Under the pieces are notes generated by a model. It did not search any database. It worked only from the letters and a program-made list of their open reading frames with translations, and was not told the origin of the DNA. A DNA stretch of 64,000 nucleotides from Castellaniella sp049673105 (GTDB lineage: Bacteria; Pseudomonadota; Gammaproteobacteria; Burkholderiales; Burkholderiaceae_B), in assembly GCF_049673105.1 (NCBI RefSeq), contig NZ_JBATXG010000025.1, positions 124,001 to 188,000 of the forward strand, in the 5' to 3' direction. The position numbers and the translations under genes were made by a program. The first letter of the stretch is position 1, and each line of letters starts with the position of its first letter. Below are positions 52,848 through 62,404 of this stretch, piece after piece.

Positions 52848-52861
52848 CCAATTTTTCCTTC

Positions 52862-53329
52862 ATGTCATCGGCCTCGCATCACCGCAGCCATTCACCAGGG
52901 GTGTCGGCCCTGAACTGGCTGAGCCATCATCCGCAAGGAGCGCGTCTGCTGCAGACGGCTCACGAATTGCTGGCCCTGCAAGGGGTGCTGGCCCGCATCC
53001 TGCCGCCGGCACTGGGGCGCCGCATCCAGGTGGCCCGTGTTGATGGACAGCAAATCACCGTCATGGTTCCCAGCCCGGCGCACGCAGCCCGACTGCGTCA
53101 GCTGACGGACGGCACCGCTCGCCAGCTGCGGGATGCCGGCTGGCCGATTGATGCGATTGTCGTGCGGATTGATGCCGCCATGGGCCTGGATGGGACACAA
53201 AAGCCCGCCAGGGAAACCCAGCCCCTGAACGAACAGGCGCTGCAGTCGTTTGAGTCCCTGCAGCAACAACTAAGCCCCGGCCCGCTGGCCGACGCCGTGG
53301 CGCGACTGCTGCAGCATCACCGACGCTGA
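52862..53329 (+). CDS. DciA-like DUF721 protein
   Basis: This 155-residue protein contains a DUF721 domain (about residues 25-105), with LLALQGVLARILPPALGRRIQVARVDGQQITVMVPSPAHAARLRQLTDGTARQLR. DUF721 proteins in bacteria lacking DnaC include DciA, which loads or activates the replicative helicase DnaB. Assignment to that role is by family only. The first 20 residues (SSASHHRSHSPG) are low-complexity. The ATG at 52862 is the likely start. Confidence 0.75.
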   Translation: MSSASHHRSHSPGVSALNWLSHHPQGARLLQTAHELLALQGVLARILPPALGRRIQVARVDGQQITVMVPSPAHAARLRQLTDGTARQLRDAGWPIDAIVVRIDAAMGLDGTQKPARETQPLNEQALQSFESLQQQLSPGPLADAVARLLQHHRR

Positions 53330-53356
53330 CATCTCGGTGCGGGTCCGCCGGGGAAA

Positions 53357-54280
53357 TCAGGCGAACTGCCAGTCGCGGGTATAGGCCGCCGGCGCGGTTT
53401 CCGGCGAATCGTAACTGACCAGTTCCCAGCAATCCTGCTGCGCCAGCAAAGCGCGCACCAGCTGGTTGTTCAGTCCGTGACCCGATTTGCAGGCCACATA
53501 ACGGGCCACCAAGGGTTTGCCGGCCAGATACAGATCCCCGATCGCATCGAGGATTTTGTGTTTGACGAATTCGTCGTCATAGCGCAGGCCATCGGCATTG
53601 AGCACGCGATATTCGTCCATGACGATGGCGTTGTCCAGACTGCCGCCCCGTGCCAGCCCCATGGAGCGCAGGGCTTCGACCTCGCTGGCAAAGCCGAAGG
53701 TGCGCGCGCGGGCGATGGCCTTGACGTAAGAATCGCGTGCGAAGTCGACCTCGGCCCGATTGGCGGTGGAATCGATGGCCGGATGGCGGAAATCGATGGA
53801 AAACGACAGCGCAAAGCCATCGTAGGGTTCCAGTCGCGCCCATTTGGCGGCGGGGCCTTCGCCCTCGCGGATTTCGACGGGTTTCAGAACCCGGATGAAC
53901 TGCTTGGGCGCAGCCTGTTCCTGCAATCCGGCGCTACGCAACAGATAGACGAAGGTGCCGGCGCTGCCATCCATGATGGGGACTTCTTCGGCATCCAGAT
54001 CGATATGCAGATTGTCGACCCCCAGCCCGGCCAGGGCCGACATCAGGTGTTCGACGGTAGAGACACGCACCGAACCCTGCTGCAGCACAGAGGCCATCCG
54101 CGTATCACCCACGGCATCGGCGCGCGCAGGCAGATCAACCACCTGGGGCAGATCGATGCGATGGAACACGATGCCGGTATTGGGCTCGGCGGGGCGCAAA
54201 GTGATTTCCACGCGGCGACCGGAATGCAGGCCCACGCCTTTGGTGGAAATCGATCGTTTGATAGTGCGCTGTAAGAGCAT
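53357..54280 (-). CDS. lpxC: UDP-3-O-acyl-N-acetylglucosamine deacetylase
   Basis: This 307-residue zinc enzyme catalyses the committed step of lipid A synthesis. Zinc ligands lie in VSTVEHLMSALAGLGVDNLHI and in KHKILDAIGDLYLAGKPLVA, and the catalytic EEVPIMDGSAGTFVYLL is present. It begins MLLQRTIKRSISTKGVGLHSGRRV as usual. It follows ftsZ after a 240-base gap that carries a candidate own promoter. Confidence 0.96.
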   Translation of the reverse strand: MLLQRTIKRSISTKGVGLHSGRRVEITLRPAEPNTGIVFHRIDLPQVVDLPARADAVGDTRMASVLQQGSVRVSTVEHLMSALAGLGVDNLHIDLDAEEVPIMDGSAGTFVYLLRSAGLQEQAAPKQFIRVLKPVEIREGEGPAAKWARLEPYDGFALSFSIDFRHPAIDSTANRAEVDFARDSYVKAIARARTFGFASEVEALRSMGLARGGSLDNAIVMDEYRVLNADGLRYDDEFVKHKILDAIGDLYLAGKPLVARYVACKSGHGLNNQLVRALLAQQDCWELVSYDSPETAPAAYTRDWQFA

Positions 54281-54346
54281 GGGATATTTCTGATCGGCGA
54301 CGGTCGTCAGGCGGACGGCCCCGTCGATAGCGTGAGTAATCTGCCC

Positions 54347-54352
54347 ATTGTA
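54347..54352 (-). promoter_or_regulatory. Possible lpxC promoter (-10 box)
   Basis: TACAAT on the minus strand lies 67 bases before the lpxC ATG; TCGTGG 17 bases upstream is a weak -35. The adjacent hairpin at 54422-54457 would place the promoter just after the ftsZ 3' end. Confidence 0.35.
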
Positions 54353-54421
54353 ACGGGTCTACGGGTTTTCCACGACCCTTTTACCGAAACACTTGCTACT
54401 TGAACAAATGAAACAAGCGAA

Positions 54422-54457
54422 GGCGCACCCGCCCCCAGGGGAAGGGACGAGTGCGCC
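54422..54457 (-). terminator. Hairpin after ftsZ
   Basis: GGCGCAC and GTGCGCC pair over seven bases around a 22-base loop, 65 bases past the ftsZ stop. On the minus strand only TTCGCTTGTTTC follows, so it is a weak terminator or a processing structure between ftsZ and lpxC. Confidence 0.35.
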
Positions 54458-54521
54458 AGGCGCCGCGATCTGCATGACGGCAGCCGCGATGTGAGGTGAC
54501 AGACTTCAGATCAATAAATGA

Positions 54522-55691
54522 TCAGTCGGCCTGTTTGCGCAGAAAGGCAGGAATATCGAAATGATCCATGCCCGCGCCTTCCAGCGCCCGGACCTGGGCC
54601 GATGCGTTGGAACGCGGATTGCGGATGACCGAAGGCACATCCGTTCCTGAAAAATCATGCCCCATGTGAACCGGCTGATTATCCGTGCCGGTGCGCTGGG
54701 CCTCGACAGGATGCGGGACCAGCGTCGGCTTGGTGACCGAAGCGCCCAGGCCGGTCGCCACGACCGTCACGCGCAGGTTCTCACCCATGGACTCGTCGTA
54801 AGCGGTGCCAAAGATGACGGTCGCGTCTTCCGAGGCATAGCTGCGGATCGTGTCCATGATCTCGCGGGTTTCGCGCATCTTCAGCGAACGGCTGGCGGTG
54901 ATGTTCACCAGGATGCCGCGCGCGCCATGCAGGTCGACGCCTTCCAACAGCGGGCAGGCGATGGCCTGTTCAGCCGCGATCCGGGCGCGATCGGCGCCAC
55001 CGGCCACGGACGTACCCATCATGGCCTGGCCCTGCTCGCCCATGATCGTCTTGACGTCTTCGAAGTCGACGTTGACATTGCCTTCGACGTTGATGATCTC
55101 GGCGATCCCGGCGCAGGCATTGTGCAGCACGTCGTCAGCCGCCTGGAAGCAGTCTTCCTGGGTGGCATCCTCGTCCATCAGTTCGTACAGGTTTTCGTTC
55201 AGCACCACGACCAGGGAATGCACGTGGCGCGACAGTTCGCGGATGCCTTCCTCGGCCAGGCGCATGCGCTTGTTGCCCTCAAACACGAACGGTTTGGTGA
55301 CCACGCCCACCGTCAGGATGCCCAGTTCCTTGGCGACTTCCGCCACCACCGGCCCCGCGCCCGTGCCGGTGCCGCCGCCCATGCCTGCGGTGATGAACAC
55401 CATGTGGGCGCCATTCAGCGCCGCGCGGATTTCCTCACGGGCGGTATCGGCTGCAGCGCGGCCCTGATCGGGCTTGGCGCCTGCGCCCAGACCGGAGCGG
55501 CCCAGACGGATCTGCACCGGCGCTTCGCTGGCGAGCAGCGCCTGGGAATCCGTGTTGGCGCAGATGAACTCCACGCCCTGGACGCCCGAATGGATCATAT
55601 GGGCCACAGCGTTGCCGCCTGCCCCGCCGACGCCGACCACTTTGATCACCGTCCCGTTTCTGCTGGTATCCAGCATTTCAAAATTCATCAT
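54522..55691 (-). CDS. ftsZ: Cell division protein FtsZ
   Basis: This 389-residue tubulin homologue forms the Z-ring. It has IKVVGVGGAGGNAVAHMI, the GTP-binding signature GMGGGTGTGAGPVVA, the NVDFEDVKTIM T7-loop region with the catalytic aspartate, and a C-terminal binding tail DIPAFLRKQ that meets FtsA. A variable linker covers about residues 320-372. The start is one of two adjacent ATGs (55691 or 55688) after GGGAG. Confidence 0.97.
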   Translation of the reverse strand: MMNFEMLDTSRNGTVIKVVGVGGAGGNAVAHMIHSGVQGVEFICANTDSQALLASEAPVQIRLGRSGLGAGAKPDQGRAAADTAREEIRAALNGAHMVFITAGMGGGTGTGAGPVVAEVAKELGILTVGVVTKPFVFEGNKRMRLAEEGIRELSRHVHSLVVVLNENLYELMDEDATQEDCFQAADDVLHNACAGIAEIINVEGNVNVDFEDVKTIMGEQGQAMMGTSVAGGADRARIAAEQAIACPLLEGVDLHGARGILVNITASRSLKMRETREIMDTIRSYASEDATVIFGTAYDESMGENLRVTVVATGLGASVTKPTLVPHPVEAQRTGTDNQPVHMGHDFSGTDVPSVIRNPRSNASAQVRALEGAGMDHFDIPAFLRKQAD

Positions 55692-55757
55692 GATTGACTC
55701 CCTCACATACGGAAAAACAGAACATTCCCCTGATGATTCACGGCTGCCCCCGGAGGG

Positions 55758-56984
55758 TCAGTTCATGAACCATTCCTTCATGCGCGTCAGAATGGACTTG
55801 ACCGTCCCTTTCTGCTGCGCCACTTTGCGACCGCGCGCCCGCTGCATGCGGGCCTCGGTCAGCAAACCCATCACCGTCGAGAAGCGCGGATTGCGCATCA
55901 CGTCGGCCAAACTGCCTTCATACATGGGCACGGCCACCCGCACCGGCTTGAGGAACACGTCCTCGGCCAGTTCGACCATGCCCGGCATGAGCGCCGTCCC
56001 GCCGGTCAGCACGACCCCGGATGACAGCAATTCTTCATAACCCGACTCGCGCACCACCTGCTGCACGAATCCGAACAACTCTTCCATGCGCGGCTCGATC
56101 ACCGCGCCCAGGGCCTGGCGTTTGACGCTGCGGTTGGGGCGATCGCCCAGACCCGGCACTTCGATCATTTCCTCGGCATCGACCAGGATCTGCTTGGCCA
56201 CGCCATAGCGCAGCTTGATTTCCTCGGCATCCGGCGTGGGCGTACGCAGCATGGCCGCGATATCGCTGGTGACCTGGTCGCCCGCGATGGGAATGACCGA
56301 GGTGTGGCGGATCGCGCCGCCGGTATAGATGGCGATGTCGGTGGTGCCCCCGCCGATGTCCACCAACACCACGCCCAGTTCCTTTTCATCGGCGGTCAGG
56401 CACGACAGGCTTGAGGCCAGCGGCTGCAGGATCAGGTCCTGCACTTCCAGGCCGCAGCGGCGCACGCACTTGACGATGTTCTGGGCCGCGCTGACCGCCC
56501 CGGTGACGATGTGCACGCGCACTTCCAGGCGCATGCCACTCATGCCGATGGGCTCGCGGATGTCTTCCTGGGCATCGACGATGAATTCCTGGGTCAGCAC
56601 GTGCAGCACCTGCTGGTCCGTCGGGATGTTGACGGCCTTAGCGGTCTCGATCACGCGCGCCACATCGGTGGCGGTGACTTCCTTGTCCTTGACCGCGACC
56701 ATGCCGCTGGAATTGAAGCTGGTGATGTGGCTGCCGGCAATGCCCGTATAGACTTCGCGGATCTTGCAGTCGGCCATCAGCTCGGCCTCTTCCAGCGCGC
56801 GCTGGATGGAATTCACGGTGGACTCGATGTTGACGACGACGCCCTTGCGCATTCCCTCGGATTCATGCTGGCCCAGGCCAAGCACTTCGAATCCGCCGTC
56901 AGGCAAGATCTCCGCCACGACGGCAACCACCTTGCTGGTGCCGATATCGAGTGCAACGATCAGGTCTTTGATGTCACGGGTCAT
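55758..56984 (-). CDS. ftsA: Cell division protein FtsA
   Basis: This 408-residue actin-like protein tethers FtsZ to the membrane. It begins DLIVALDIGTSKVVAVVAEI (phosphate 1), carries the SHS2 1C domain (about 85-160), VVLVDIGGGTTDIAIY (phosphate 2) and VVLTGGTALMPGM (adenosine motif), and ends with an amphipathic helix, ILTRMKEWFMN. Its start overlaps the ftsQ stop. Confidence 0.96.
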   Translation of the reverse strand: MTRDIKDLIVALDIGTSKVVAVVAEILPDGGFEVLGLGQHESEGMRKGVVVNIESTVNSIQRALEEAELMADCKIREVYTGIAGSHITSFNSSGMVAVKDKEVTATDVARVIETAKAVNIPTDQQVLHVLTQEFIVDAQEDIREPIGMSGMRLEVRVHIVTGAVSAAQNIVKCVRRCGLEVQDLILQPLASSLSCLTADEKELGVVLVDIGGGTTDIAIYTGGAIRHTSVIPIAGDQVTSDIAAMLRTPTPDAEEIKLRYGVAKQILVDAEEMIEVPGLGDRPNRSVKRQALGAVIEPRMEELFGFVQQVVRESGYEELLSSGVVLTGGTALMPGMVELAEDVFLKPVRVAVPMYEGSLADVMRNPRFSTVMGLLTEARMQRARGRKVAQQKGTVKSILTRMKEWFMN

Positions 56985-57784
56985 GGTTTGGACGGTTGGG
57001 AAGAATCTGCGGTTTCAGGGGCCAGCGTGATGGCGAATCCATTCGGATAGCGCAAATCGGCGCTGGCAATCATTCGGTTGCCCAGGCGCCGGGACAAATC
57101 CGGCCACGCCTGGACAAAGCGTTCAATACGGGCGGCAAAGGGCAATGCGCCGGAGCGGCCATGCGGGTCGGCAACGTCGGCGGCGGGATCGCGGCCCAGC
57201 GTCAGCCGCACCCCGTCGGACAGAGAGACTTCCCAGGCATAACGGGGCGACAAGGTCGCCTCGCGCACGCTCAGCCCCAGCGGCGCGAACCAGCGGGCGA
57301 TCTCGGCATAACGCTGCACGACCAGGCGCTCGGAATTGCCCGGCCCATTCAACTGGGGCAGATGCAGATCGTCCGGCAATTCGCCGGGGTTGGCCGTGAA
57401 GGCTTCGCCCCAGGTATTGATCATCTGGTTCTCGTTCCACAGCGCCAGCGGCTGCTGCTCTTCAATGCGCACCAGCAGCGTGGAAGGCCAGACGCGGCGG
57501 ATCGCGGCATGCCGCACCCAGGGCACGGTCTCGATGCGGCGGCGCACCTGGTCCAGATTCAGCAGGAAGAAATTGCCCCGCACCTGCCCAGCCAGCGCAG
57601 TCTGCAGACTGGTGGGGCTGACGTATTGCAGGCTGGCGTCGGCCATCGGCGCCAACTGGATCTGCTGGATCGAAAAATAGGGGCGCCGGATCACCCAGGT
57701 CAGGGCGCCCGCGACCATCGCCAACACTGCCAGCAAAGCCAGCAGATTGGCAATCAGATTGGTCAGACGGGCGTCCGCAAACAC
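56981..57784 (-). CDS. ftsQ: Cell division protein FtsQ
   Basis: This 267-residue bitopic protein has one membrane segment (about 10-30), a POTRA domain starting at FSIQQIQLAPMADASLQYVSPTSLQTAL, and the FtsQ block VPWVRHAAIRRVWPSTLLVRIEEQQPLALWNENQMINTWGEAF. It links FtsB and FtsL to the divisome. It lies nine bases after ddl, in the standard dcw order. Confidence 0.94.
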   Translation of the reverse strand: MFADARLTNLIANLLALLAVLAMVAGALTWVIRRPYFSIQQIQLAPMADASLQYVSPTSLQTALAGQVRGNFFLLNLDQVRRRIETVPWVRHAAIRRVWPSTLLVRIEEQQPLALWNENQMINTWGEAFTANPGELPDDLHLPQLNGPGNSERLVVQRYAEIARWFAPLGLSVREATLSPRYAWEVSLSDGVRLTLGRDPAADVADPHGRSGALPFAARIERFVQAWPDLSRRLGNRMIASADLRYPNGFAITLAPETADSSQPSKP

Positions 57785-57793
57785 TGTCGGCTC

Positions 57794-58741
57794 CTAGTCG
57801 GCTGCCGGGCGGCGCACTTTGCAGCGCGCCGTCGCCAGAATGGCCACACACAACTGGGCATACGTCATGCCCAGCGCCTTCGCTCCCATGGGCACCAGCG
57901 AATGGCTGGTCATGCCGGGTGACGTATTCATTTCCAGCAGCCAGGGCTGGTTCTGCGCGTCCAGCATCACATCCGCCCGGCCCCAGCCCTCGCAGCCCAG
58001 CGCGCGGTACGCCTGGACGGACAGATCCTGGATCCGACGGCTCAAGGCTTCGGGCAGATCCGCCGGGCAGACGTAGCGGGTGTCGTTGGACACGTACTTG
58101 TGTTCGTAGTCGTAATTGCCCTGCGGGGCGATGATCTCGATGACCGGCAGGGCATGCGCCTCGTCGCCGCTGCCCAGGATGGGGACGGTCAGCTCGCGCC
58201 CCTGGATGAATTGTTCCGCCAGCACGCGATCGTCATGCTCGCAGGCCAGCGCCAGGGCCTGCGGCAATTGATCGGACGACTGCACGCGGGTCACGCCCAG
58301 CGTGGACCCTTCGTGCGGCGGCTTGACGATCAGGGGCAGGCCCAGATCGCCGGCCAGCGCCGACGGATCGGACTGGCAGTCGAGCACAGCGAACCGCGGC
58401 GTGGGCAAATCATGCTGCAGCCACAGCCGCTTGGTGGCGATCTTGTCCATGGCCAAGCTGGACGCCAGCAGCCCGCTGCCGGTATAGGGGATGCCCAGCA
58501 GCTCCAACGCGCCCTGGATGGTGCCGTCCTCGCCAAAGCGTCCATGCAGGGCGATAAAGACCCGGTCAAAGCCCGCTGCCGCCAGGTCGGCCAGGCTCTG
58601 GCGCCCGGTATCGAACAAATGGGCATCGATGCCGGATTCTCGCAAAGCCGCGCAGACACCCGCACCCGACATCAGCGAGACTTCCCGCTCACCGGACAGA
58701 CCGCCGTACAACACACCCACTTTGCCAAAGGCATTGCTCAT
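57794..58741 (-). CDS. ddl: D-alanine--D-alanine ligase
   Basis: This 315-residue ATP-grasp ligase has KVGVLYGGLSGEREVSLMSG, HGRFGEDGTIQGALELLGIPYTGSGLLASSLAMDK, LPLIVKPPHEGSTLGV and LLEMNTSPGMTSHSLVPMGAKALG. It is the DdlB form found inside dcw clusters. Its start overlaps the murC stop by four bases. Confidence 0.95.
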   Translation of the reverse strand: MSNAFGKVGVLYGGLSGEREVSLMSGAGVCAALRESGIDAHLFDTGRQSLADLAAAGFDRVFIALHGRFGEDGTIQGALELLGIPYTGSGLLASSLAMDKIATKRLWLQHDLPTPRFAVLDCQSDPSALAGDLGLPLIVKPPHEGSTLGVTRVQSSDQLPQALALACEHDDRVLAEQFIQGRELTVPILGSGDEAHALPVIEIIAPQGNYDYEHKYVSNDTRYVCPADLPEALSRRIQDLSVQAYRALGCEGWGRADVMLDAQNQPWLLEMNTSPGMTSHSLVPMGAKALGMTYAQLCVAILATARCKVRRPAAD

Positions 58742-60144
58742 AGCGGACTCCCCAGCTGAGCGGGTACCCGGCTGATGGATCCGGCCCCCATGATGATCAC
58801 GACATCGCCGTCGCGGGCGAAGTCCTGAATGGCGGCGGCCATGTCGCCCACCTGCTCGACGAAGACCGGTTCGACCTTGCCGACCACGCGCAAGCCGCGC
58901 GCCAAGGCGCGGCCATCTGCGGCAATCAGCGGCGCTTCTCCTGCCGGATAGACTTCGGTGAGCAGCACGGCATCGGCCTGGCTGAGTACTTGCACGAAAT
59001 CCTCGAAGCAGTCGCGGGTGCGGGTATAGCGGTGCGGCTGGAACGCCAGCACCACCCGGCGGTTCGGCCAGGCGCCCCTGGCAGCGGCCAGCGTGGCGGC
59101 CATTTCCACCGGATGGTGGCCGTAATCGTCGACGACCGCATAAGTGCCGTCACCGTTGCGGGCCGACACCGCAAAATTGCCGATCTGCGTGAAGCGCCGC
59201 CCCACGCCCCGGAACTGCCCCAGGGATTCGACGATGGCGTCATCGGGCACGCCCAGCTCGGTGGCGACCGCAATCGTCGCCAGGGCATTGAGCACATTGT
59301 GCCGACCGGGCAGATTCAGGCGCACGTCCAGCGGCGGCAAAGCGCCTTGCAGGCTCTGACGCTCCACGGTGAAGGCCATGGTCGTGCCTTCGGCGTGGAT
59401 GTCGTGCGCCCGCACCTGGGCGGGTGTGTCGATGCCGTAGGTGGTGACGGGCCGCGACACGAAGGGGATGATCTCGCGCACGTTCGGATCGTCCAGGCAC
59501 AGCACCGCGCTGCCATAAAACGGCAGGCGCTGAGTGAACTCGACGAAGGCGCTCTTCAGGCGCGCCACGTCATGACCATAGGTATCCATATGGTCCAGGT
59601 CGATGTTGGTGATGATGGCCATCACCGGCAACAGATTCAGGAAAGAGGCGTCGGACTCGTCGGCTTCGACGACGATGTATTCGCCCTGGCCCAGCCGGGC
59701 ATTGGCATCCGCGGCATTCAGACGCCCGCCGATCACAAAGGTCGGGTCCAGGCCGCCTGCCGCCAGTACGCTGGCCACCAGACTGGTGGTGGTCGTCTTG
59801 CCATGCGTGCCGGCCACGGCGATCCCGCGCTTCAGGCGCATCAGCTCGGCCAGCATCAGGGCGCGGGGCACCACGGGGATGCGCGCCGCGCGCGCGGCCA
59901 GCACTTCCGGGTTGTCGGCATGAATGGCCGTGGACGTGACGATGGCGCCCGCCCCCTGGATGTGCTCGGCGGCATGGCCGATGTCGATGCGCGCGCCCAG
60001 AGACGCCAGACGACGGGTGACGGCGGTTTCCTGGACATCGGAGCCGCTGATGGCATAGCCCAGGTTCAGCATGACCTCGGCGATGCCGCTCATCCCGGAT
60101 CCCCCGATGCCTACAAAATGAATGTTCCGGATGCGATGCTTCAT
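58738..60144 (-). CDS. murC: UDP-N-acetylmuramate--L-alanine ligase
   Basis: The 468-residue ligase adds L-alanine to UDP-MurNAc. It has the N-terminal IHFVGIGGSGMSGIAEVMLNLGY, the ATP loop AVAGTHGKTTTTSLVASVL, VVEADESDASFLNLLPVMAIITNID and HPVEMAATLAAARGAWP. The ATG at 60144 overlaps the murG stop. The longer open frame upstream is murG in another phase. Confidence 0.96.
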   Translation of the reverse strand: MKHRIRNIHFVGIGGSGMSGIAEVMLNLGYAISGSDVQETAVTRRLASLGARIDIGHAAEHIQGAGAIVTSTAIHADNPEVLAARAARIPVVPRALMLAELMRLKRGIAVAGTHGKTTTTSLVASVLAAGGLDPTFVIGGRLNAADANARLGQGEYIVVEADESDASFLNLLPVMAIITNIDLDHMDTYGHDVARLKSAFVEFTQRLPFYGSAVLCLDDPNVREIIPFVSRPVTTYGIDTPAQVRAHDIHAEGTTMAFTVERQSLQGALPPLDVRLNLPGRHNVLNALATIAVATELGVPDDAIVESLGQFRGVGRRFTQIGNFAVSARNGDGTYAVVDDYGHHPVEMAATLAAARGAWPNRRVVLAFQPHRYTRTRDCFEDFVQVLSQADAVLLTEVYPAGEAPLIAADGRALARGLRVVGKVEPVFVEQVGDMAAAIQDFARDGDVVIIMGAGSISRVPAQLGSPL

Positions 60145-61214
60145 GCCGATTCCTCTTTGGTGTGGACGCAGGCTTCGGCAATCAGCTGCGTAGCATTCAA
60201 ACTTGCGTGTTCGCGGGCATGGGCCGCCACGGCGGCCAGCTCCGGGCGCCGGCGCTCGGCCAGCCAGGCCGCCAGACGGTCCGCATCCAGGTCCGCCTGG
60301 GGCATCATCCAGCCGCCTCCGCATTCCGACAGATACCGGGCGTTGGCCGTCTGGTGATCGTCGATGGCATGCGGCAGCGGCACAAACAGCGCGGCGACGC
60401 CCACTGCGGCGACCTCGGCCACCGTCATGGCGCCTGCGCGGCAGATCACCAGATCCGCATCGGCCAAGGCCTGCGCCATGTCCTCGATGAAAGCGGAGAC
60501 GTCCGCCTGCAAACCCAGACGCTCGTAATGCTGGCGGACATGGTCCGCATGACGTTCGCCGGCCTGATGATGGACCTGCGGACGCTGTTCCGCCGGCAGG
60601 CGCGCCAGCGCCTCCGGGATCAATTCATTGATGCGGGCCGCCCCCAGGCTGCCGCCCAGCACCAGCAGGCGCAAAGCGCCTTGGCGGGCCGTATAGCGTT
60701 CCGCCGTCGGACTCACCGACAGCAGCGCCTCGCGCACGGGATTGCCCACCATCAAGGCATCGGGCAACACACCGGGAAAACCGGTCAACACCCGCCCCGC
60801 CAGCCGGGCCAGCACCCGATTGGCCGTCCCGGCGACGGCATTCTGTTCGTGAATCACCAGGGGGATACGGCTGAACCGCGCCATCAGCCCGCCCGGCACG
60901 GCGGCATAGCCGCCCATCCCCAGCACCACATCGGGACGGCGTTGACGCAGCAGACGACGCACCTGCAGACACGCCATGCCCAGCGTGAAGGGCAGCTTGA
61001 GCAGCGCCAGCACGCCTTTGCCGCGCACACCGCCGAAATGCAGCGGCAGCAGCTCAATACCCTGCGCCGGCACCAGACGCCCCTCCATGCGGTTCGGATC
61101 GCCCAACCACAGCACCTGCCAACCCTGGGTCCGCAGCGCATTGGCAACCGCCAGGCCCGGCATGATGTGCCCGCCCGTACCGCCCGCCATGATGAGGATC
61201 ACAGGCTGAGTCAT
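60141..61214 (-). CDS. murG: Lipid II synthase MurG
   Basis: This 357-residue glycosyltransferase adds GlcNAc to lipid I at the inner face of the membrane. It has the GGTGGHIMPGLAVANAL donor-side loop, VLGMGGYAAVPGGLMARFSRIPLVIHEQNAVAGTANR, LVLGGSLGAARINE and ADLVICRAGAMTVAEVAAVGVAALFVPLPHAIDDHQTANA. All MurG signature blocks are present. Confidence 0.96.
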   Translation of the reverse strand: MTQPVILIMAGGTGGHIMPGLAVANALRTQGWQVLWLGDPNRMEGRLVPAQGIELLPLHFGGVRGKGVLALLKLPFTLGMACLQVRRLLRQRRPDVVLGMGGYAAVPGGLMARFSRIPLVIHEQNAVAGTANRVLARLAGRVLTGFPGVLPDALMVGNPVREALLSVSPTAERYTARQGALRLLVLGGSLGAARINELIPEALARLPAEQRPQVHHQAGERHADHVRQHYERLGLQADVSAFIEDMAQALADADLVICRAGAMTVAEVAAVGVAALFVPLPHAIDDHQTANARYLSECGGGWMMPQADLDADRLAAWLAERRRPELAAVAAHAREHASLNATQLIAEACVHTKEESA

Positions 61215-62404
61215 CGCCGTTTCCCCCGCATCATGCTGCGCGTCTCATAATCCACGCGCAGCAACAGCGCGACCGCCACCAGATTCATGACGATGCCCGA
61301 ACCGCCATAGCTGACCAGCGGCAGGGTCAGGCCTTTGGTCGGCAGCAAGCCCAGACACACGCCCACATTGATGAAAGCTTGCACCCCCATCCACAAGGCG
61401 ACGCCCTGAGCGGCAAGCCCTTCGAACACCCGGTCCAGCGCCATCGCCTTGCGGGCGATTTCAAAGCCGCGCAGCACGATGAAGACGAACACGGCGACCA
61501 GGCACATGACACCGGCAAAACCCAGTTCCTCGCCAATGACCGCCACGATGAAGTCGGTATGGGCTTCCGGCAGGTAATGCAGTTTTTCAATGCTGGCGCC
61601 CAGCCCCACCCCGAACCACTCGCCGCGCCCCAGTGCAATCAGGGAATGGGACAACTGGTAGGCGCTGCCGTAAGCATTGTCGGGATTCCAGGGGTCCAGG
61701 TAGACGAACAGGCGCTCTCGGCGCCAGGGCGACAGCCAGATCAGCAACAGGAAGCAGGACATCACCGCCGCCAGCAGCGTGGAAAACAATTTCAGATTGA
61801 TGCCGCCGATGAACAGCACGCCGACGGCAATGGCGCCAATGACGATAAACGCCCCCAGGTCGGGTTCCATCAGCAGCAGCAGGCCGACCAGCGCCAGCGC
61901 CAGCGCCATGGGCAGGAAGCCACGCCAGAATCCCTGCAGGTGCGCTTGCTTGCGCATCACATAATCCGCCGCGTACAGGATCACGGCGAACTTCATCAAT
62001 TCGGAAGGCTGAAAATTCAAAGGCCCCATCGTCAGCCAGCGCCGGGCACCATTGACCTCTCGCCCGATGCCCGGCACCAGCACCACCAGCAATAGCAGCA
62101 AGGCCAGGGCAAACAGCGGCAACGCCAGTTTTTGCCAGACTTTCATCGGGATGCTGGCGGTAAACAGGGCGGCCAGCAGGCCGATCAGGATGAACACCGC
62201 GTGACGACCGACAAAGTAGAAGCGACCGTAGCTTTCATAGCGCGGCCCATCGGCCAACGCGATCGATGCGGAATACACCATCAGCAAGCCGAACAGCACC
62301 AGCGCGCTGACCGCGACGATCAGGCTGGCATCCACGGTCGGCATGGTCGTGCGTCCCGGACGCACGGCGTTCAGGCTGGCGCTGAGGTCGGCGAACACGC
62401 TCAT
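61211..62404 (-). CDS. ftsW: Peptidoglycan glycosyltransferase FtsW (SEDS family)
   Basis: This 397-residue protein has ten predicted membrane helices and polymerises septal glycan with its cognate PBP. It contains RRWLTMGPLNFQPSELMKFAVILYAADY, the long periplasmic loop with SLIALGRGEWFGVGLGASIEKLHYLPEAHTDFIVAVIGEELGF, and the final GLLPTKGLTLPLVSYGGSGIVMNL. The TLPLVSYGGS motif is diagnostic for SEDS proteins. Overlaps at both ends show tight coupling to murD and murG. Confidence 0.95.
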   Translation of the reverse strand: MSVFADLSASLNAVRPGRTTMPTVDASLIVAVSALVLFGLLMVYSASIALADGPRYESYGRFYFVGRHAVFILIGLLAALFTASIPMKVWQKLALPLFALALLLLLVVLVPGIGREVNGARRWLTMGPLNFQPSELMKFAVILYAADYVMRKQAHLQGFWRGFLPMALALALVGLLLLMEPDLGAFIVIGAIAVGVLFIGGINLKLFSTLLAAVMSCFLLLIWLSPWRRERLFVYLDPWNPDNAYGSAYQLSHSLIALGRGEWFGVGLGASIEKLHYLPEAHTDFIVAVIGEELGFAGVMCLVAVFVFIVLRGFEIARKAMALDRVFEGLAAQGVALWMGVQAFINVGVCLGLLPTKGLTLPLVSYGGSGIVMNLVAVALLLRVDYETRSMMRGKRR

